The position numbers and the translations under genes were made by a program. Of a DNA stretch of 64,000 nucleotides, positions 32,397-42,246 are shown piece after piece. How positions within the stretch are numbered: position 1 is the first letter of the stretch; each line of letters opens with the position of its first letter. Source of the stretch: Sepioteuthis lessoniana. Lineage: Eukaryota > Mollusca > Cephalopoda > Myopsida > Loliginidae. The notes below the pieces were generated by a model. It had not been told where the DNA came from and ran no database searches. It saw only the letters and a program-made list of their open reading frames with translations. The stretch lies in the NCBI GenBank assembly GCA_963585895.1, contig CAUZXS010005779.1:1-64000 (forward strand), in the 5' to 3' direction.

Positions 32397-32897
32397 ATGT
32401 ACTACAATTATAAATCCGATGAAAAAATATTGAAAACATTGATTCACAAAAACATACTCCCCACTGATCCTAATAAAAAAATAAAACTTATTATTTATTA
32501 TAATAAGTTTAAAACCTCGAATTTAGTCATTAGAAATAATTCCTCTCCCTCAAATGGGGTTTTGCAAAAAACCAACGTTATAGATAAATTTAAATGTCCT
32601 TTAGGAGATTGTATCTCTTATAATAATAATATATACGTTGGTTTAACCTCAACTACCCTGTCGAGGAGACTTACAATGCACCTTTCAGATACAAGTTCAA
32701 TAGCTCAGCATTTAAAAAAACATTCATGCCCAACAACACAACTACGAAAAATTCTCACCGACAACACAATAATATTAGAACATCAAAATAATAAACAAAA
32801 ACTTCAGATTCTCGAAGCACTACATATTAGAGGCCTGCAGCCGACGCTCAATAGAATTAATTTTCGAACCAGTGCTAATGTACTTAAATGTCTTTAA
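32397..32897 (+). CDS. GIY-YIG endonuclease part of a Penelope-like element
   Basis: Open frame of 166 codons whose start is only the first in-frame ATG; the true protein would continue upstream into RT. Residues 67-72 CPLGDC, 78-82 NIYVG (the GIY-YIG counterpart), 89-91 SRR and H95, then IAQHLKKHSC, and LQILEALHIRGLQPTLNRI near the end with a likely catalytic Glu140. These match the endonuclease domain of Penelope-like elements (typical YxG-x-T-x-x-x-L-x-x-R-x-x-x-H). It nicks DNA for target priming in intact elements; here it is only a leftover. Confidence 0.75.
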   Translation: MYYNYKSDEKILKTLIHKNILPTDPNKKIKLIIYYNKFKTSNLVIRNNSSPSNGVLQKTNVIDKFKCPLGDCISYNNNIYVGLTSTTLSRRLTMHLSDTSSIAQHLKKHSCPTTQLRKILTDNTIILEHQNNKQKLQILEALHIRGLQPTLNRINFRTSANVLKCL

Positions 32898-33018
32898 CTA
32901 CTGGCACTAATTATAGAATTACATTTAAAAGCAAACGCCATAATTTTCAACGGCAAAGACGCCCTCACACAGTAGTAATATGCTAAAACAAAAGTTACAT
33001 TACTTTTGTAATAGATTC

Positions 33019-33060
33019 TCCCCTGATGATGGCCCAAAGTTGGGCAGAAAGTACTAGGGA
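33019..33060 (+). ncRNA. Hammerhead-ribozyme-like motif
   Basis: TCCC (33019-33022), then CTGATGA (33023-33029), stem II GCCCA/TGGGC with loop AAGT (32-36/41-45 of 330xx), GAAA (33047-33050), GTACTA (33051-33056) and GGGA (33057-33060). TCCC pairs with GGGA as stem I. AGTACT is self-complementary and would give a very short stem III or a long one in a dimer. Predicted cut after A33056. U30/G31 and A46 beside stem II depart from the textbook fold, so activity is uncertain. Confidence 0.6.
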
Positions 33061-33205
33061 TACATACAACTATGTACAATACATAAATCAATTCCCCCCG
33101 AATACGATAAAAGTAATACAGGAATTCGAACGGATCCAGAAGAAAATATGTAGACATAAGATGTCTATTATGTTTAATGAAATTTGCATTAACGAAGAAA
33201 TGCTG

Positions 33206-33208
<3 letters not shown>

Positions 33209-33249
<41 letters not shown>
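33209..33249. repeat. (TA)n microsatellite
   Basis: About 20 TA units between the Penelope-like tail and a SINE D. Confidence 0.95.
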
Positions 33250-33250
<1 letters not shown>

Positions 33251-33516
33251 CCAACCCCTCCGCTCGGGCAGGATATGACACAAGGTCAATTTTTAAGCAG
33301 AGTTTAACAGGTTTGAATTTAGAGTTTTCCTTCTCCTAGACTAGTTGCCTTATCAAGGCTGAAAAACCTAGTCTGCCCTACTATTTACCCATAGCTGGAG
33401 GGAGATTATTATTAGGGTATTATTGCAATGTGAAATGCAATCAGTCTCATCAAGGATTTGAACTCATGTTGCCGTGTCCATTTCCTACGATGATAACCAT
33501 TACACCACGGGCACCT
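33250..33516 (-). mobile_element. SINE D, full length
   Basis: On the minus strand: GGTGCCCGTGGTGTAATGGT (A box), GAGTTCAAATCCTTG (B box), TGCATTTCACATTGCAATAA, AGTAGGGCAGACTAGG, CTAGTCTAGGAGAAGG, AAAATTGACCTTGTGTCATA and CCCGAGCGGAGGGGTTGG. It is the reference copy used here for group D. Confidence 0.88.
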
Positions 33517-33642
33517 CTCTCCCTCTCTCTCTATATATATATATGTATGTATGTGAGCGTGAGTGTCTGTATTGATAATATAGCTTGCTATATTCATAAA
33601 TAAAGAGCACTGATTATCATTGATAAAGTGCATATATTTACA

Positions 33643-33784
33643 TTAGGATAGAATAGATACAGAGTCAACAGTGCTTGACAACAGTCAGTTTCTTACCTAT
33701 ACATTCATCAGACCAATAATGAATGCATAAGTGAGAAACTGAATGCTGACAAGCACTATTGACTCTGTGTTTATTCTATCCTAA
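33643..33784. repeat. Near-perfect palindrome, 66-bp arms, 10-nt spacer
   Basis: Arms 33643-33708 and 33719-33784 pair with 9 differences (about 86%). On the minus strand the left arm and spacer contain CTGATGA ... GAAACTG, a hammerhead-like core; the right arm has the matching half-preserved version on the plus strand. Probably two Penelope-type tails joined head to head. Confidence 0.85.
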
Positions 33785-33787
33785 CTT

Positions 33788-33789
33788 AA

Positions 33790-33850
<61 letters not shown>
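33788..33850 (+). repeat. (GT)n microsatellite
   Basis: About 30 GT units directly after the palindrome. Confidence 0.97.
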
Positions 33851-34059
33851 GTTTAATTTTCAGCTCAATAATCAGTTTCCTATTTCACCATGATGATATA
33901 TCAAACATCAAGGAAAGTAGTTTCCTTTTCCAAGTCTATAGACAATTTTTCAAGCTTTTATTATTGAGTAAATAAGCCACAGTAATAAACCACTACATGA
34001 AGATCAAACTCATTATGCCAGTATACGATGAAACCATTTTAGCACTATTTGCCATGCTA

Positions 34060-34325
34060 TAAGTTCCAAATATTCATAACCATTACTCCCAGATCCATTA
34101 TGACCTGAAGTGGTAATACCTATTAGGGTCTAATCTATAGGTAAAATGAATTTGTTTGAAAATTATTAGTATTAATAATAATCATTTAAAGCTATAATTG
34201 TTTAAAAAAATTTATGAATAATAGTAACTTGAAATCATATAATTGCTTGCAAAAAAAATGATTTTGGTGTTAAATAACCCAGCAGAGGTTGACATGCCAT
34301 AAATTTTAATCAAGAGTTAATGAGA
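34060..34325 (+). mobile_element. SINE B, 5'-truncated
   Basis: AACCATTACTCCCAGATCCA, TTATGACCTGAAGTGG, ACCTATTAGGGTCTAATCTA and CCCAGCAGAGGTTGACATGC in order. Confidence 0.7.
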
Positions 34326-34347
34326 TAGATCATTATGAAACATTTCA

Positions 34348-34349
<2 letters not shown>

Positions 34350-34396
<47 letters not shown>
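34350..34396. repeat. (TA)n microsatellite
   Basis: About 22 TA units. Confidence 0.95.
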
Positions 34397-34399
<3 letters not shown>

Positions 34400-34596
34400 A
34401 TAGCAAAAATAGGCTATCATAGAAAGATTTTTATGAGAGCAATATTTTAAATTCTCTTAGAGAATTAAGTAATTTCCAGTCCATTTGTAACTGAATGATA
34501 ATTTTGTGGGGCCTGCATTTTTCTCTCAATGTTACTTTTTAATCATCCAAATGGTAAATATAACAGATAACTACAAAATGCTAATAAAAAACCAAC

Positions 34597-35095
34597 AGAA
34601 TTAATTTTTATCTATTGCGGACTTTTTGTCCTCATCTTGGTAGTTTTTGTGTTGTTTCTTCTTTCACTACGTTTCGGCCAAATTTCACCTCTGGCCTTCT
34701 TCAGGTGATTTACCGCGAACTCGGATAGGAATGCTGAGTCTTGTAACTGTATCCCCAGTAACTATTGCCTTCCATAGTTGTTGTCTATCGCACCACGTTT
34801 TTGACCTAGTAAACCTCTGGCCGGCTTGGGTAGGATTTGAAACCGCTATCTTCTAACAATGCTCACCTGGAATCGTAGAGATTCAACGCCTCTATCCACT
34901 GTGCCACATGATTCCAGTTAAAGACAATTACAAAAATTCGGTACGGACCCGACTATGGAAGACCAGATAAGGATTTATAAGACTAAAAAATCCATCCTTG
35001 ATCATCCGTTCGGGGCCCGTGGCACAGCAGATAGAAACAACACAAAAACTACCAAGATGAGGACAAAAAGTCCGCAATAAATAAAAATTAATTCT
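34597..35095 (-). mobile_element. tRNA-headed composite element with inverted tails (locus 2)
   Basis: The 62-bp arms at 34597-34658 and 35034-35095 are inverted repeats with a single difference. On the minus strand between them: spacer of about 115 bp, tRNA-like head (GTGGCACAGTGGATAGAGGC and GATTCCAGGTGAGC), a body with CCGAGTTCGCGGTAAATCAC, and a hammerhead-like core (CTGAAGA, GGCC...GGCC, GAAACGTAGTG). A 28-bp direct repeat (TGATTCCAGTTAAAGACAAT and onward) at about 34911 and 35118 flanks the right arm and spacer. Same layout as at 14.6-15.1 kb. Confidence 0.75.
34664..34706 (-). ncRNA. Hammerhead-like core inside the composite element
   Basis: On the minus strand CTGAAGA fits the CUGANGA consensus, GGCC pairs with GGCC across a 12-nt loop (AGAGGTGAAATT and T), and GAAACG follows. 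One unpaired A sits between the core and stem II. No clear stem I or III partner is visible, so this may be a decayed ribozyme. Confidence 0.4.
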
Positions 35096-35226
35096 CAGAT
35101 TAAGAAGCCTCATCTCAAAATGATTCCAATTAAAGACAATTACAAAAAAACCTATACTCCTTCCTAAATGGAAGCATTGATATCATTATGTTCATAGGTC
35201 GTCTATTATATTACTAAAATTTTCAT

Positions 35227-35229
<3 letters not shown>

Positions 35230-35296
<67 letters not shown>
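35230..35296 (+). repeat. (CT)n(TA)n microsatellite
   Basis: About 17 CT units followed by about 15 TA units, abutting the mariner at 35297. Confidence 0.95.
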
Positions 35297-35298
<2 letters not shown>

Positions 35299-36110
35299 AG
35301 ATGTGTATGAAAAATTAAGGAACTGGTGTCATCAACAATTTTTTCAATTCTAAACAACAAACTACAAGGTTTCCCCCTTTTAAGTGATTCTCCTCAAGTC
35401 TAATGCACTTTTCTATTCTTCTCTGACATACTTCAATGCACTGCTAGGATTCTTCTGGGATGAACTTCAGCTCTGTTGTTTCAACCCTCTTGATGGCCTC
35501 CAAGCCTTCAAAATGGGTCCCTTTGATGATTCCCTTAAGCTTAGAAAAAAGAAAAAATCACACAGAGCAAGATCAGGTGAACTGGAAGGTTGTCCCAATA
35601 TGGTGATATTCATATTGGCCAGGAACTGCCAAAAGCTCCAGGCATTGTGAGCTGGTGCATTGTCAGGGTGAAGCATGATTTATCCTGCCACAACTCATCT
35701 CTAATACACTGAGCAAAGAATATACTACAGGATCTCTTAATAGACTTGCCAATTGATCCTTTGGTATAGTGGCAAGAACTTATGGTAGACAATGTCCCTC
35801 ACATCAACAAACCTGATCAATGTGACTTTGATTTAACTGTCTTGCTTTCTTTGAACTCAGTAACATTGAAGACTTTCAATGACTGCTCTGGCACTTGGTT
35901 TATGGATCATACTCAAAAATCAATGTCTCATCACCAGTGATGACAAAGCAAGTATGATTCAGTTTGAAGATGCTTGATGATGTTCTGATATACTTGCATG
36001 TGATGCTCCTTCTGATCATCTTTCAGCCATCTTGGCACCATTTTGCAGACTTTCTGCAAGCCCAAATCTTTCTTGGTAATATTCCAAACATTGTCACTCT
36101 ACACTCCTCA
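35297..36110 (-). mobile_element. Mariner copy, broken and 5'-truncated
   Basis: The minus strand shows DLGLQKVCKMVPRWLKDDQ, TGDETLIFEYDP (first catalytic Asp), then HPDNAPAHNAWSFWQFLANM with SSSPDLALCDFFFFLSL (second and third Asp regions). This is the usual order of mariner transposase, though spread over frames with several stops. The 3' end is the (TA)n side; the 5' side is cut off by a SINE B. Confidence 0.8.
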
Positions 36111-36117
36111 ATCAGTC

Positions 36118-36535
36118 CAATCAGCAAGGGCTTTAACTGCATCTCAACAGAGGGATAAGACCCTACCCCAACAAGTGTCCTGGATATGACATTAAACAAT
36201 CTGATGGTAAGTCTTGAAGATTTGGAGACTGTGGAGTACCCCTTCATTGCCATTGCTCCCACGTCTACTCTGAGTGGTAGCACCTGATAGGGTCCTATCT
36301 ATGGGTCAAATAGAACAAACTGTATGCAAAAAAATGACTGATGTTAAATTGTGACTGCTATATAGCAATACTTGAAATCATTTAACTGTGTGCAAAAAAG
36401 AGCTAAAGCTAGTTTAAGAATGTTATCAATAAAAAGTGTTTACAAAATCATATATTTGATATATATGTATAAAGAGGATTTAGTATTAAATAATCTACAA
36501 TGGTTGATATGCCACCAAACCAAACCAAACCAATC
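36118..36535 (+). mobile_element. SINE B, full length
   Basis: GCATCTCAACAGAGGGATAA, AAGTGTCCTGGATATGACAT, CAATCTGATGGTAAG, CCCCTTCATTGCCATTGCTC, TGATAGGGTCCTATCTATGG, one internal satellite unit, GGTTGATATGCCACCAAACC and an (AACC)n-like tail. This is the cleanest B copy. Confidence 0.85.
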
Positions 36536-36599
36536 CACACTCAATAAGTTAGAACTTACTCTGTCTGCAGAGTTTTAGAAAAGGCAGACTTGCAGAGAA

Positions 36600-36945
36600 A
36601 TAAAACTCCTCAAAAAGACACTAAATTGCATCTGGTGGTTAGGCTCTAGTTCAAGAGATCTGGGGAATGTGAAGTACCTTTTCCTTGCCATTACTCCCAG
36701 ATTCACTGTGAGCTGGAGTGGTGGTACCTGTTAGGGACCCATTTATGGCTTAAATATATCTGTTTGAAAGTTATTTGTATATGATAAGATCATGTGCAAA
36801 AAAATAAAACTCTTATGAAACAACTACACAAAAAAATGTAAATATGGATGTACAATGAACCCAATTCCCTAACCTCAAGGCATAGAATAATCATTGACAG
36901 GTTGATATGCCATTAAAATCAATCAATCAATCTGTATCTTCTAAA
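36600..36945 (+). mobile_element. SINE B, second copy in line
   Basis: CACTAAATTGCATCTGGTGG, AAGTACCTTTTCCTTGCCAT, GATTCACTGTGAGCTGGAGT, TACCTGTTAGGGACCCATTT and TGACAGGTTGATATGCCATT. Confidence 0.75.
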
Positions 36946-37159
36946 TAACTTTTATCCAACATTAGATGAAAGCATTTATAGTAGAAGTTTTACCAACAGT
37001 GAAAAAATAGCCAAAATAGGTCAACAAGCAATTTGAATGTGTTCTTCCGAATATTTTTTGGTAAACACTTGACATGTGCTGCTGAAAATGTTGCCCTACC
37101 AAACACACTTTGTTTCATTCTTATTCTTATTTGTCCTGCATCAGTCTCCAAACTTTTTG

Positions 37160-37395
37160 GCTTCATATTTTGAAGAAAATTAATGTTTCATTAATTGCTC
37201 ATTTCTCTCTTAGTAAATACAGCTTCAGTTCTATACTTTATGAACACACCTTGTACTTTGAAGAAAATTAATGTTTCATTCTTTGTTCATTTCTTACTAA
37301 ATACAGCTTCAGTTCTGAAAACACCTGGTATTTTGAAGAAAATTAACATTTCATTCATTGTTTGTTTCTCTCTTGGTAAATTCAGCTTCTGTTAC
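37160..37395 (+). repeat. Tandem repeat of about 75-90 bp, three copies
   Basis: Each unit carries TTTGAAGAAAATTAATGTTT, CATTTCT and AAATACAGCTTCAGTTCT. A related single unit is at 57080-57150 (GTTAACATTTCATTCATTTC, AAATACAGCTTCAG), so the unit belongs to a dispersed family. Confidence 0.85.
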
Positions 37396-38284
37396 AATTG
37401 TTATTGAATGCATCTCATATACAGTAGTATACATTAATCTATATACACAAGTGTAGCAATCTTTCTTTTAAAAATTGTATTCACAGCTTATCTATAATCT
37501 TATAAAATCTGAAAAACAAGTTGTCTTGTTAAAACAAAACAATTTGTTAGTTATGAACATGTTGAAAATTTTATCAAAAATCAATTGTTTTAAGTTCCTA
37601 TCAGAATTCCTACAAAAAACAATTTTTAGGACTATATGCAGTATAACCATTTATAATTTTACCTCTTGCAATTTTCTCATAAACATATATTATTAGGTAT
37701 TATTTATTACCAAACTCTATGATTAAAAATAAGACAGAAACACTTTCATGAACAAAAATAATATTGCATAAATATATACAAGAGGTGTATTTATTTTTTA
37801 ACTGCTGTATATGAGACAATATAAGCTCTTTTGCTTTTAGAGTCCACATATTTAGATTCAATAATGTATATGCCCAGAGATGTGAGTATGTCTATATGAG
37901 TATGTACGCATATAGCCATAGCATATATGTATGCATATGCATGTGGGTGCAATTATATTTGTATGGGTATGTGTGGGCATAGGTGTATTATATATGTATG
38001 TACACAGATGTATGTGTGTATAGTAGTATCAAAAAGATAGCTAAGTAAGTTAGAGAGGTCAGCAGAGTTTGACAAATAACAAAATAGAAAGAGAAGGATT
38101 TCTTGATGGGGATAAAAGGGTTAATTTTTTTATGTCCATAATAAGCCTTCAGCACTGGTATGTTCAAAAGTTAGTAGACAAAGATATCATTCTTTTAAAG
38201 TATTTTAGTTCTCGGAGATCAAAGATGGGGGAGCGGTTTTCTTTTCCAGAGGTCAGAATCCCATAAATTCAAGGGGGTAGTTAA
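37396..38284. other. AT-rich DNA, nothing recognised
   Basis: Contains a run of TATGTATGCATATG-type degenerate repeats at 37870-38030. No gene seen. Confidence 0.4.
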
Positions 38285-38545
38285 GAGTTCAAAAGGGTTG
38301 TTTTGAAAGACATCGCCAAAAGTTTGGGTACAATGGGCATCAGTGTAAGTACTTGCACAATACAATATTGTTTAAATAGAAATGGGTTGCATGGAAACTA
38401 TCCACAACGAACCCCTCTTCAAAAACCATGTCACATTGTTGTTTGGTCTAATTTTACCAAAACGTTCTTGAACAAAGAAAATTGCTTTTGGGAACAAGTA
38501 CTATGGAGTAATGAAACAAAAATTAAGCTTTTTTAACATAATGAT
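38285..38545 (+). mobile_element. Tc1-like transposase fragment
   Basis: The plus strand encodes KDIAKSLGTMGISVSTCTIQ, then NGLHGNYPQRTPLQKP and FWEQVLWSNETKIKLF before a stop. This is the C-terminal part of the Tc1 DNA-binding region and the start of the catalytic domain (VLWSDETKI in relatives; Asp is Asn here). It ends at the junction with the maT-like piece. Confidence 0.75.
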
Positions 38546-39269
38546 GTACAGAAGATTTGTTCCAAGAAAATTGAGGCTTTCTTCACAAAGAACAGTGCCA
38601 ACAGGACCATTTCCAGCACCCTCAAAATACAAATCTGGATTGCCAAGAATAACAGGGACGTACTCAGGGTGATGAAAACAAAGTTTCTGGCTACGGTTAT
38701 GGTCTTTGGTTTGATTTCAAGTGCGGGCCACATCATGCCACCTCACATTTTTTAAGTCAGCTTGAAAGTCAACACCAAAGTGTACCTGGATGTGCTGAAG
38801 AGTGTGGTGATCCCCTGGTGCAATCAGGTGGCTGGTGGCAGACCCTGGGTGTGGCAGCAGGACTCAGCACCGGCCCACAAGTCCAAAGAGACCCAGCCTT
38901 GGCTTCAGAAGGAGTGCTACAACTTTCTCTCATTGGCTCCCCCTCCTCCCCCGACCTGAACCCACTGGACTACTTCGTTTGGTCATATGTCGAGAACATC
39001 ACCAACATGACCTCCCACAACACCAAAGCCAGCCTGATCGTTACCATCCGCCGAGTATTTGCCGAGCTCCTGCCGGTGCTTGTGGAAAAGACAGGCTCCC
39101 AGTTCCGGATCCGTATCGAGGCGGTGATTGAGGCTGAAGGCAGCTACATTGAATAGATGACTGCTCTACTACATAATCAAGTTACCTGAATTGATTTTTT
39201 CAATAAAAGTTTTAAAATAAAGCTGTAGTGTTGTTTTCTTTAGGACAACAATTTTATCATTCCACCCTG
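38546..39269 (+). mobile_element. maT-like element, 5'-truncated, fused to a Tc1 scrap
   Basis: From IAKNNRDVLRVMKTKFLATV onward, with VWQQDSAPAHKSKETQPWLQ, it is closely similar to the copy at 30.8 kb. Both end AAAGCTGTAGTGTTGTTTTC and close with CACCCTGTATATA. It is broken by at least one stop and one frameshift. The left inverted end is absent and replaced by the Tc1 fragment. Confidence 0.82.
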
Positions 39270-39479
39270 TATATACTGTATATCATGAATAAAAGTTGTC
39301 TTGATTCATTTCTCCTAACCTAACATTATCATCTCTCATATTTTTTCCCTCATCACCTTAGGTCACAGATCTTAAGGTTACAAAATTCATAGTATCTCAG
39401 GATTGGTATCTCTGAAAAGAGTTTTCTTCCTTGAAACTCTTTGAACATGAACAGTCTACCTATTTACCCTGTTGGTAAG

Positions 39480-39640
39480 GTTTAGAATACTCTGACTGTA
39501 TCTCCTGCAGAGAGGTAAAACTTTCACCCAAAAGGGGTATCCTGAGTATGACATTAGACAGTATTTGATGTTAAGGCTCCAGTTCTGGAGATCTGGGGAG
39601 TGTAGAGTACCCCTTCATAACGATACATATACACGTGAAC
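39480..39640 (+). mobile_element. SINE B fragment (5' part)
   Basis: CTGACTGTATCTCCTGCAGA, AAAAGGGGTATCCTGAGTAT, CCAGTTCTGGAGATCTGGGG and GAGTACCCCTTCATAAC, then a (TA)n run. Confidence 0.7.
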
Positions 39641-39884
39641 ATATATGGGTGTGTATATATATATATATATATATCCACACAATTAGAGCATAAGACTTTT
39701 TCTATATCACCAGTATATATTCTATTAAAAAGAGATGGATGAAATAAGAAAATGAATTATGGTAACACAAGGCAACTACATGTAAATATTATATTTTACT
39801 TTGTTAAAAAAAATAATCATAAATAGTCCCCTGAAAATTCAAACATATTTATGAATTTTCCTCTTTCAGCTTTTTTCAGCCCAA

Positions 39885-40315
39885 TCAGCTGGGGTTGTAG
39901 AATATGCCAACTGCAGCTCTGCAGAAGAGTAAGACCCACCCATCTCCAATATGTGTCCTGGATATGACACTAACCTATCAGCCATTACCCTCAGATCCAC
40001 TCTGACTCAGTTAGAAATTATTACATAGCAATAATTGGAACCATTTAACTGTATGCAAACGAATGAATATCAATTAGAATTACTAGTGTTAGATAGCAAT
40101 ACATGAAACCATTCAACTGTATGCTAATAAAACTATTAGTGTAAGATAGTAATACATGAAACCATTCAACTGTGTGCAACTGGCCCATTTGAAAATTGTT
40201 ACCTACAAACTATTCATTCACAAATAATATATATTTATTATAAATATATAAACAATATTTAGCATTAAATAACTTACAAGAACTGATATGCTGTAAAACA
40301 CAACCAACCATTTTT
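39885..40315 (+). mobile_element. SINE B copy
   Basis: CCCAATCAGCTGGGGTTGTA, GAATATGCCAACTGCAGCTC, AATATGTGTCCTGGATATGA, a gap, then internal satellite units (AATACATGAAACCATTCAAC twice) and the 3' end ACTGATATGCTGTAAAACAC. Confidence 0.75.
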
Positions 40316-40429
40316 TTTACACATTTTTACCTTTAGTTTCATATTCAGGAAATAAGGAAAATATTAAGGACTGCTATTTTAGTGTAACTAAAATTCTCAT
40401 TGTGTGAGTGTGTGTGTGGATAAAATATC

Positions 40430-41310
40430 AGAGAGAATGTAAAGAAAATGACATGAAAACCAAATTTGGTAGAATATTTACTATAATGTCTGACCTCAAC
40501 AGGCTTCTTTAGATGATGATTTGGAAAAATTTTTAATTTTAGGAAAGAATTTTGGGAATGATAAAACTCTACTAAATTGTCATGGTAATGTAATTAGGAA
40601 CATCGATCTTAATGAAATGTTAAAATGTGGAAATGAAAAATGTTCAAAATTGTGGTAATGACCATTAATTCAGATATAAATCAAAGGATTTGAAAAATAT
40701 TCCTGGTTTTTGTGTAAAATAAATGACATTTTAAAGTTTCATTCAGTACTGAACAAAAAAAAAACTAAGGAAAAACTGAATCATTTTTCATTATTGCCAC
40801 AAATGTTAATGAAACTTCAATGGCTTAGATAGGAAGTGATTATTTTCCCTGATTAGTCTTGTCAAAGTTCCTTTAGTTATAGTGAAAAGTCATTAGCAAA
40901 GGACTAATCACAAATTACGATATCAAATAAAAAAAAAAATTCTAAGAAATTTCCTGTTTTTTTTCTTTTTTGAAAATCCTGACGTTTTGCAACAACAGAG
41001 TTGACTCTTACAACAATAATTTAAGAAAATAATCACTTCCTGTGCCTGTTTAAGCCATTGAAATTTCATTAAAGTTTTACAATAAAAAATTATTGCATTT
41101 TTTTCACTGTCTGTTGTTTTTTTCACTAATACTGTAACTGGCATTCCTAATTACATTGCTATAACTGAGGAGAGTTTTTAACACACCCCTAAAATTCAAA
41201 AATTTTCTAAATAAATTTTGATGAAGCCCATAGAGTAAAACATAATATCAAATAAATACTTCACCAAATTTAGTTCTTGTCATATTTTTCTTGTGTAACC
41301 CAGTAAAAAT
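40430..41310. mobile_element. Long foldback element, arms of about 400 bp
   Basis: The two halves are reverse complements with divergence. Anchors: ACCAAATTTGGTAGAATATT (40459) with ACTAAATTTGGTGAAGTATT (reverse complement near 41280); AATGAAACTTCAATGGCTTA (40807) with AATGAAATTTCAATGGCTTA (near 41070); GGAAGTGATTATTTTC (40831, and reverse complement near 41030). Centre at about 40870-40920. No protein is encoded. Non-autonomous, superfamily unknown. Confidence 0.75.
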
Positions 41311-41417
41311 AGGAAATCATATTAATACTTAAAATGCAACTTCCAGTATAATTTTCAACTCAACAATAATTGTGTTGGATTTGCATTTACACTAAACATC
41401 ATTTCTCATAATGTAAT

Positions 41418-41670
41418 ATGGCCTAGTGGGTAGAGTGTTCGCCAATGATCCGGGAGACCTAGGTTCAATCCCAAGTCGTGTCATACCAAAGACTCAAAAA
41501 ATGGTACTTGATAACTCCTTGCTTAACACTTAGCAATATAAGGTACAGATCAAGGGTAAAGTGGAGCAATTCAGGGAAACAAGTAGCACCCTCCCCTACA
41601 CCTTGGTGTAGTAGCTATTGAAAAGGGAGCCTTCTGGTCGCCCTTGACTATGGTCACCAATTTTATTTAA
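41418..41670 (+). mobile_element. SINE C, full length
   Basis: ATGGCCTAGTGGGTAGAGTG (A box), AGGTTCAATCCCAAG (B box), GACTCAAAAAATGGTACTTG, TGGAGCAATTCAGGGAAAC, ACACCTTGGTGTAGTAGCTA and CACCAATTTTATT. The only full C copy here not directly bordered by (TA)n. Confidence 0.88.
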
Positions 41671-41778
41671 CAAAGACAATTCTGAAATTCTAATTAGAAT
41701 CCTTTACTTCTTTCAAAATAGCAAACCGTAGACTACTGTTACAACAAAAACTTAACAAAAGTTCACAGGGGTGTAGTA

Positions 41779-41798
41779 TGTGTGTGTGTGTGTGCATG

Positions 41799-41853
<55 letters not shown>

Positions 41854-41859
41854 GCATAT

Positions 41860-41905
<46 letters not shown>

Positions 41906-41906
41906 T
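41779..41906. repeat. Compound (GT)n(TA)n(CA)n microsatellite
   Basis: GT, then TA, CA, a short ATATGCATATAA, CA again and TA. The GT and CA parts can pair, giving a potential hairpin. Confidence 0.95.
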
Positions 41907-42187
41907 TTTATGTTGAAAAATAAACAGGAGAGAGAATATATTTAGCGTGGATGAAAATTCATTTTCTTTGCCAACACGTTTTGACAAGTTTTTTGATTCA
42001 TAATTATTTTAAGTATAGAAATGAAATAATATTAATAAGAGAAAATATGTTTATATTTGTATGCAAACAAAATATTTAAGTTGAAATATGTCGGCAATGA
42101 AAATAAATTTTCATCCACACCAAATATATTCTTTCTTCCATTTTTTCAACATATTTGTCCAATTCATTTCATTTTTCTTCATTTATG

Positions 42188-42190
<3 letters not shown>

Positions 42191-42245
<55 letters not shown>
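42191..42245. repeat. (TA)n microsatellite
   Basis: About 27 TA units, one of the longest tracts here. Confidence 0.95.

Positions 42246-42246
<1 letters not shown>

Larger units (their letters stand above)
32346..33205 (+). mobile_element. Penelope-like retroelement, 3' part
   Basis: Order: GIY-YIG reading frame (32397-32897), about 120 bp, a hammerhead-like fold (33019-33060), then about 145 bp of tail up to a (TA)n tract. This order is known for Penelope-like elements, which pair RT with a GIY-YIG nuclease and often carry hammerhead motifs in their terminal repeats. No RT part is seen, so the copy is 5'-truncated. Related tails are at 48.4 kb (plus) and 62.6 kb (minus). Confidence 0.75.

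Noticed and set aside
33790-33975. Cys-Val repeat frames over (GT)n, and Ile-Tyr frames over (TA)n tracts
   Set aside because: Microsatellite translation only.
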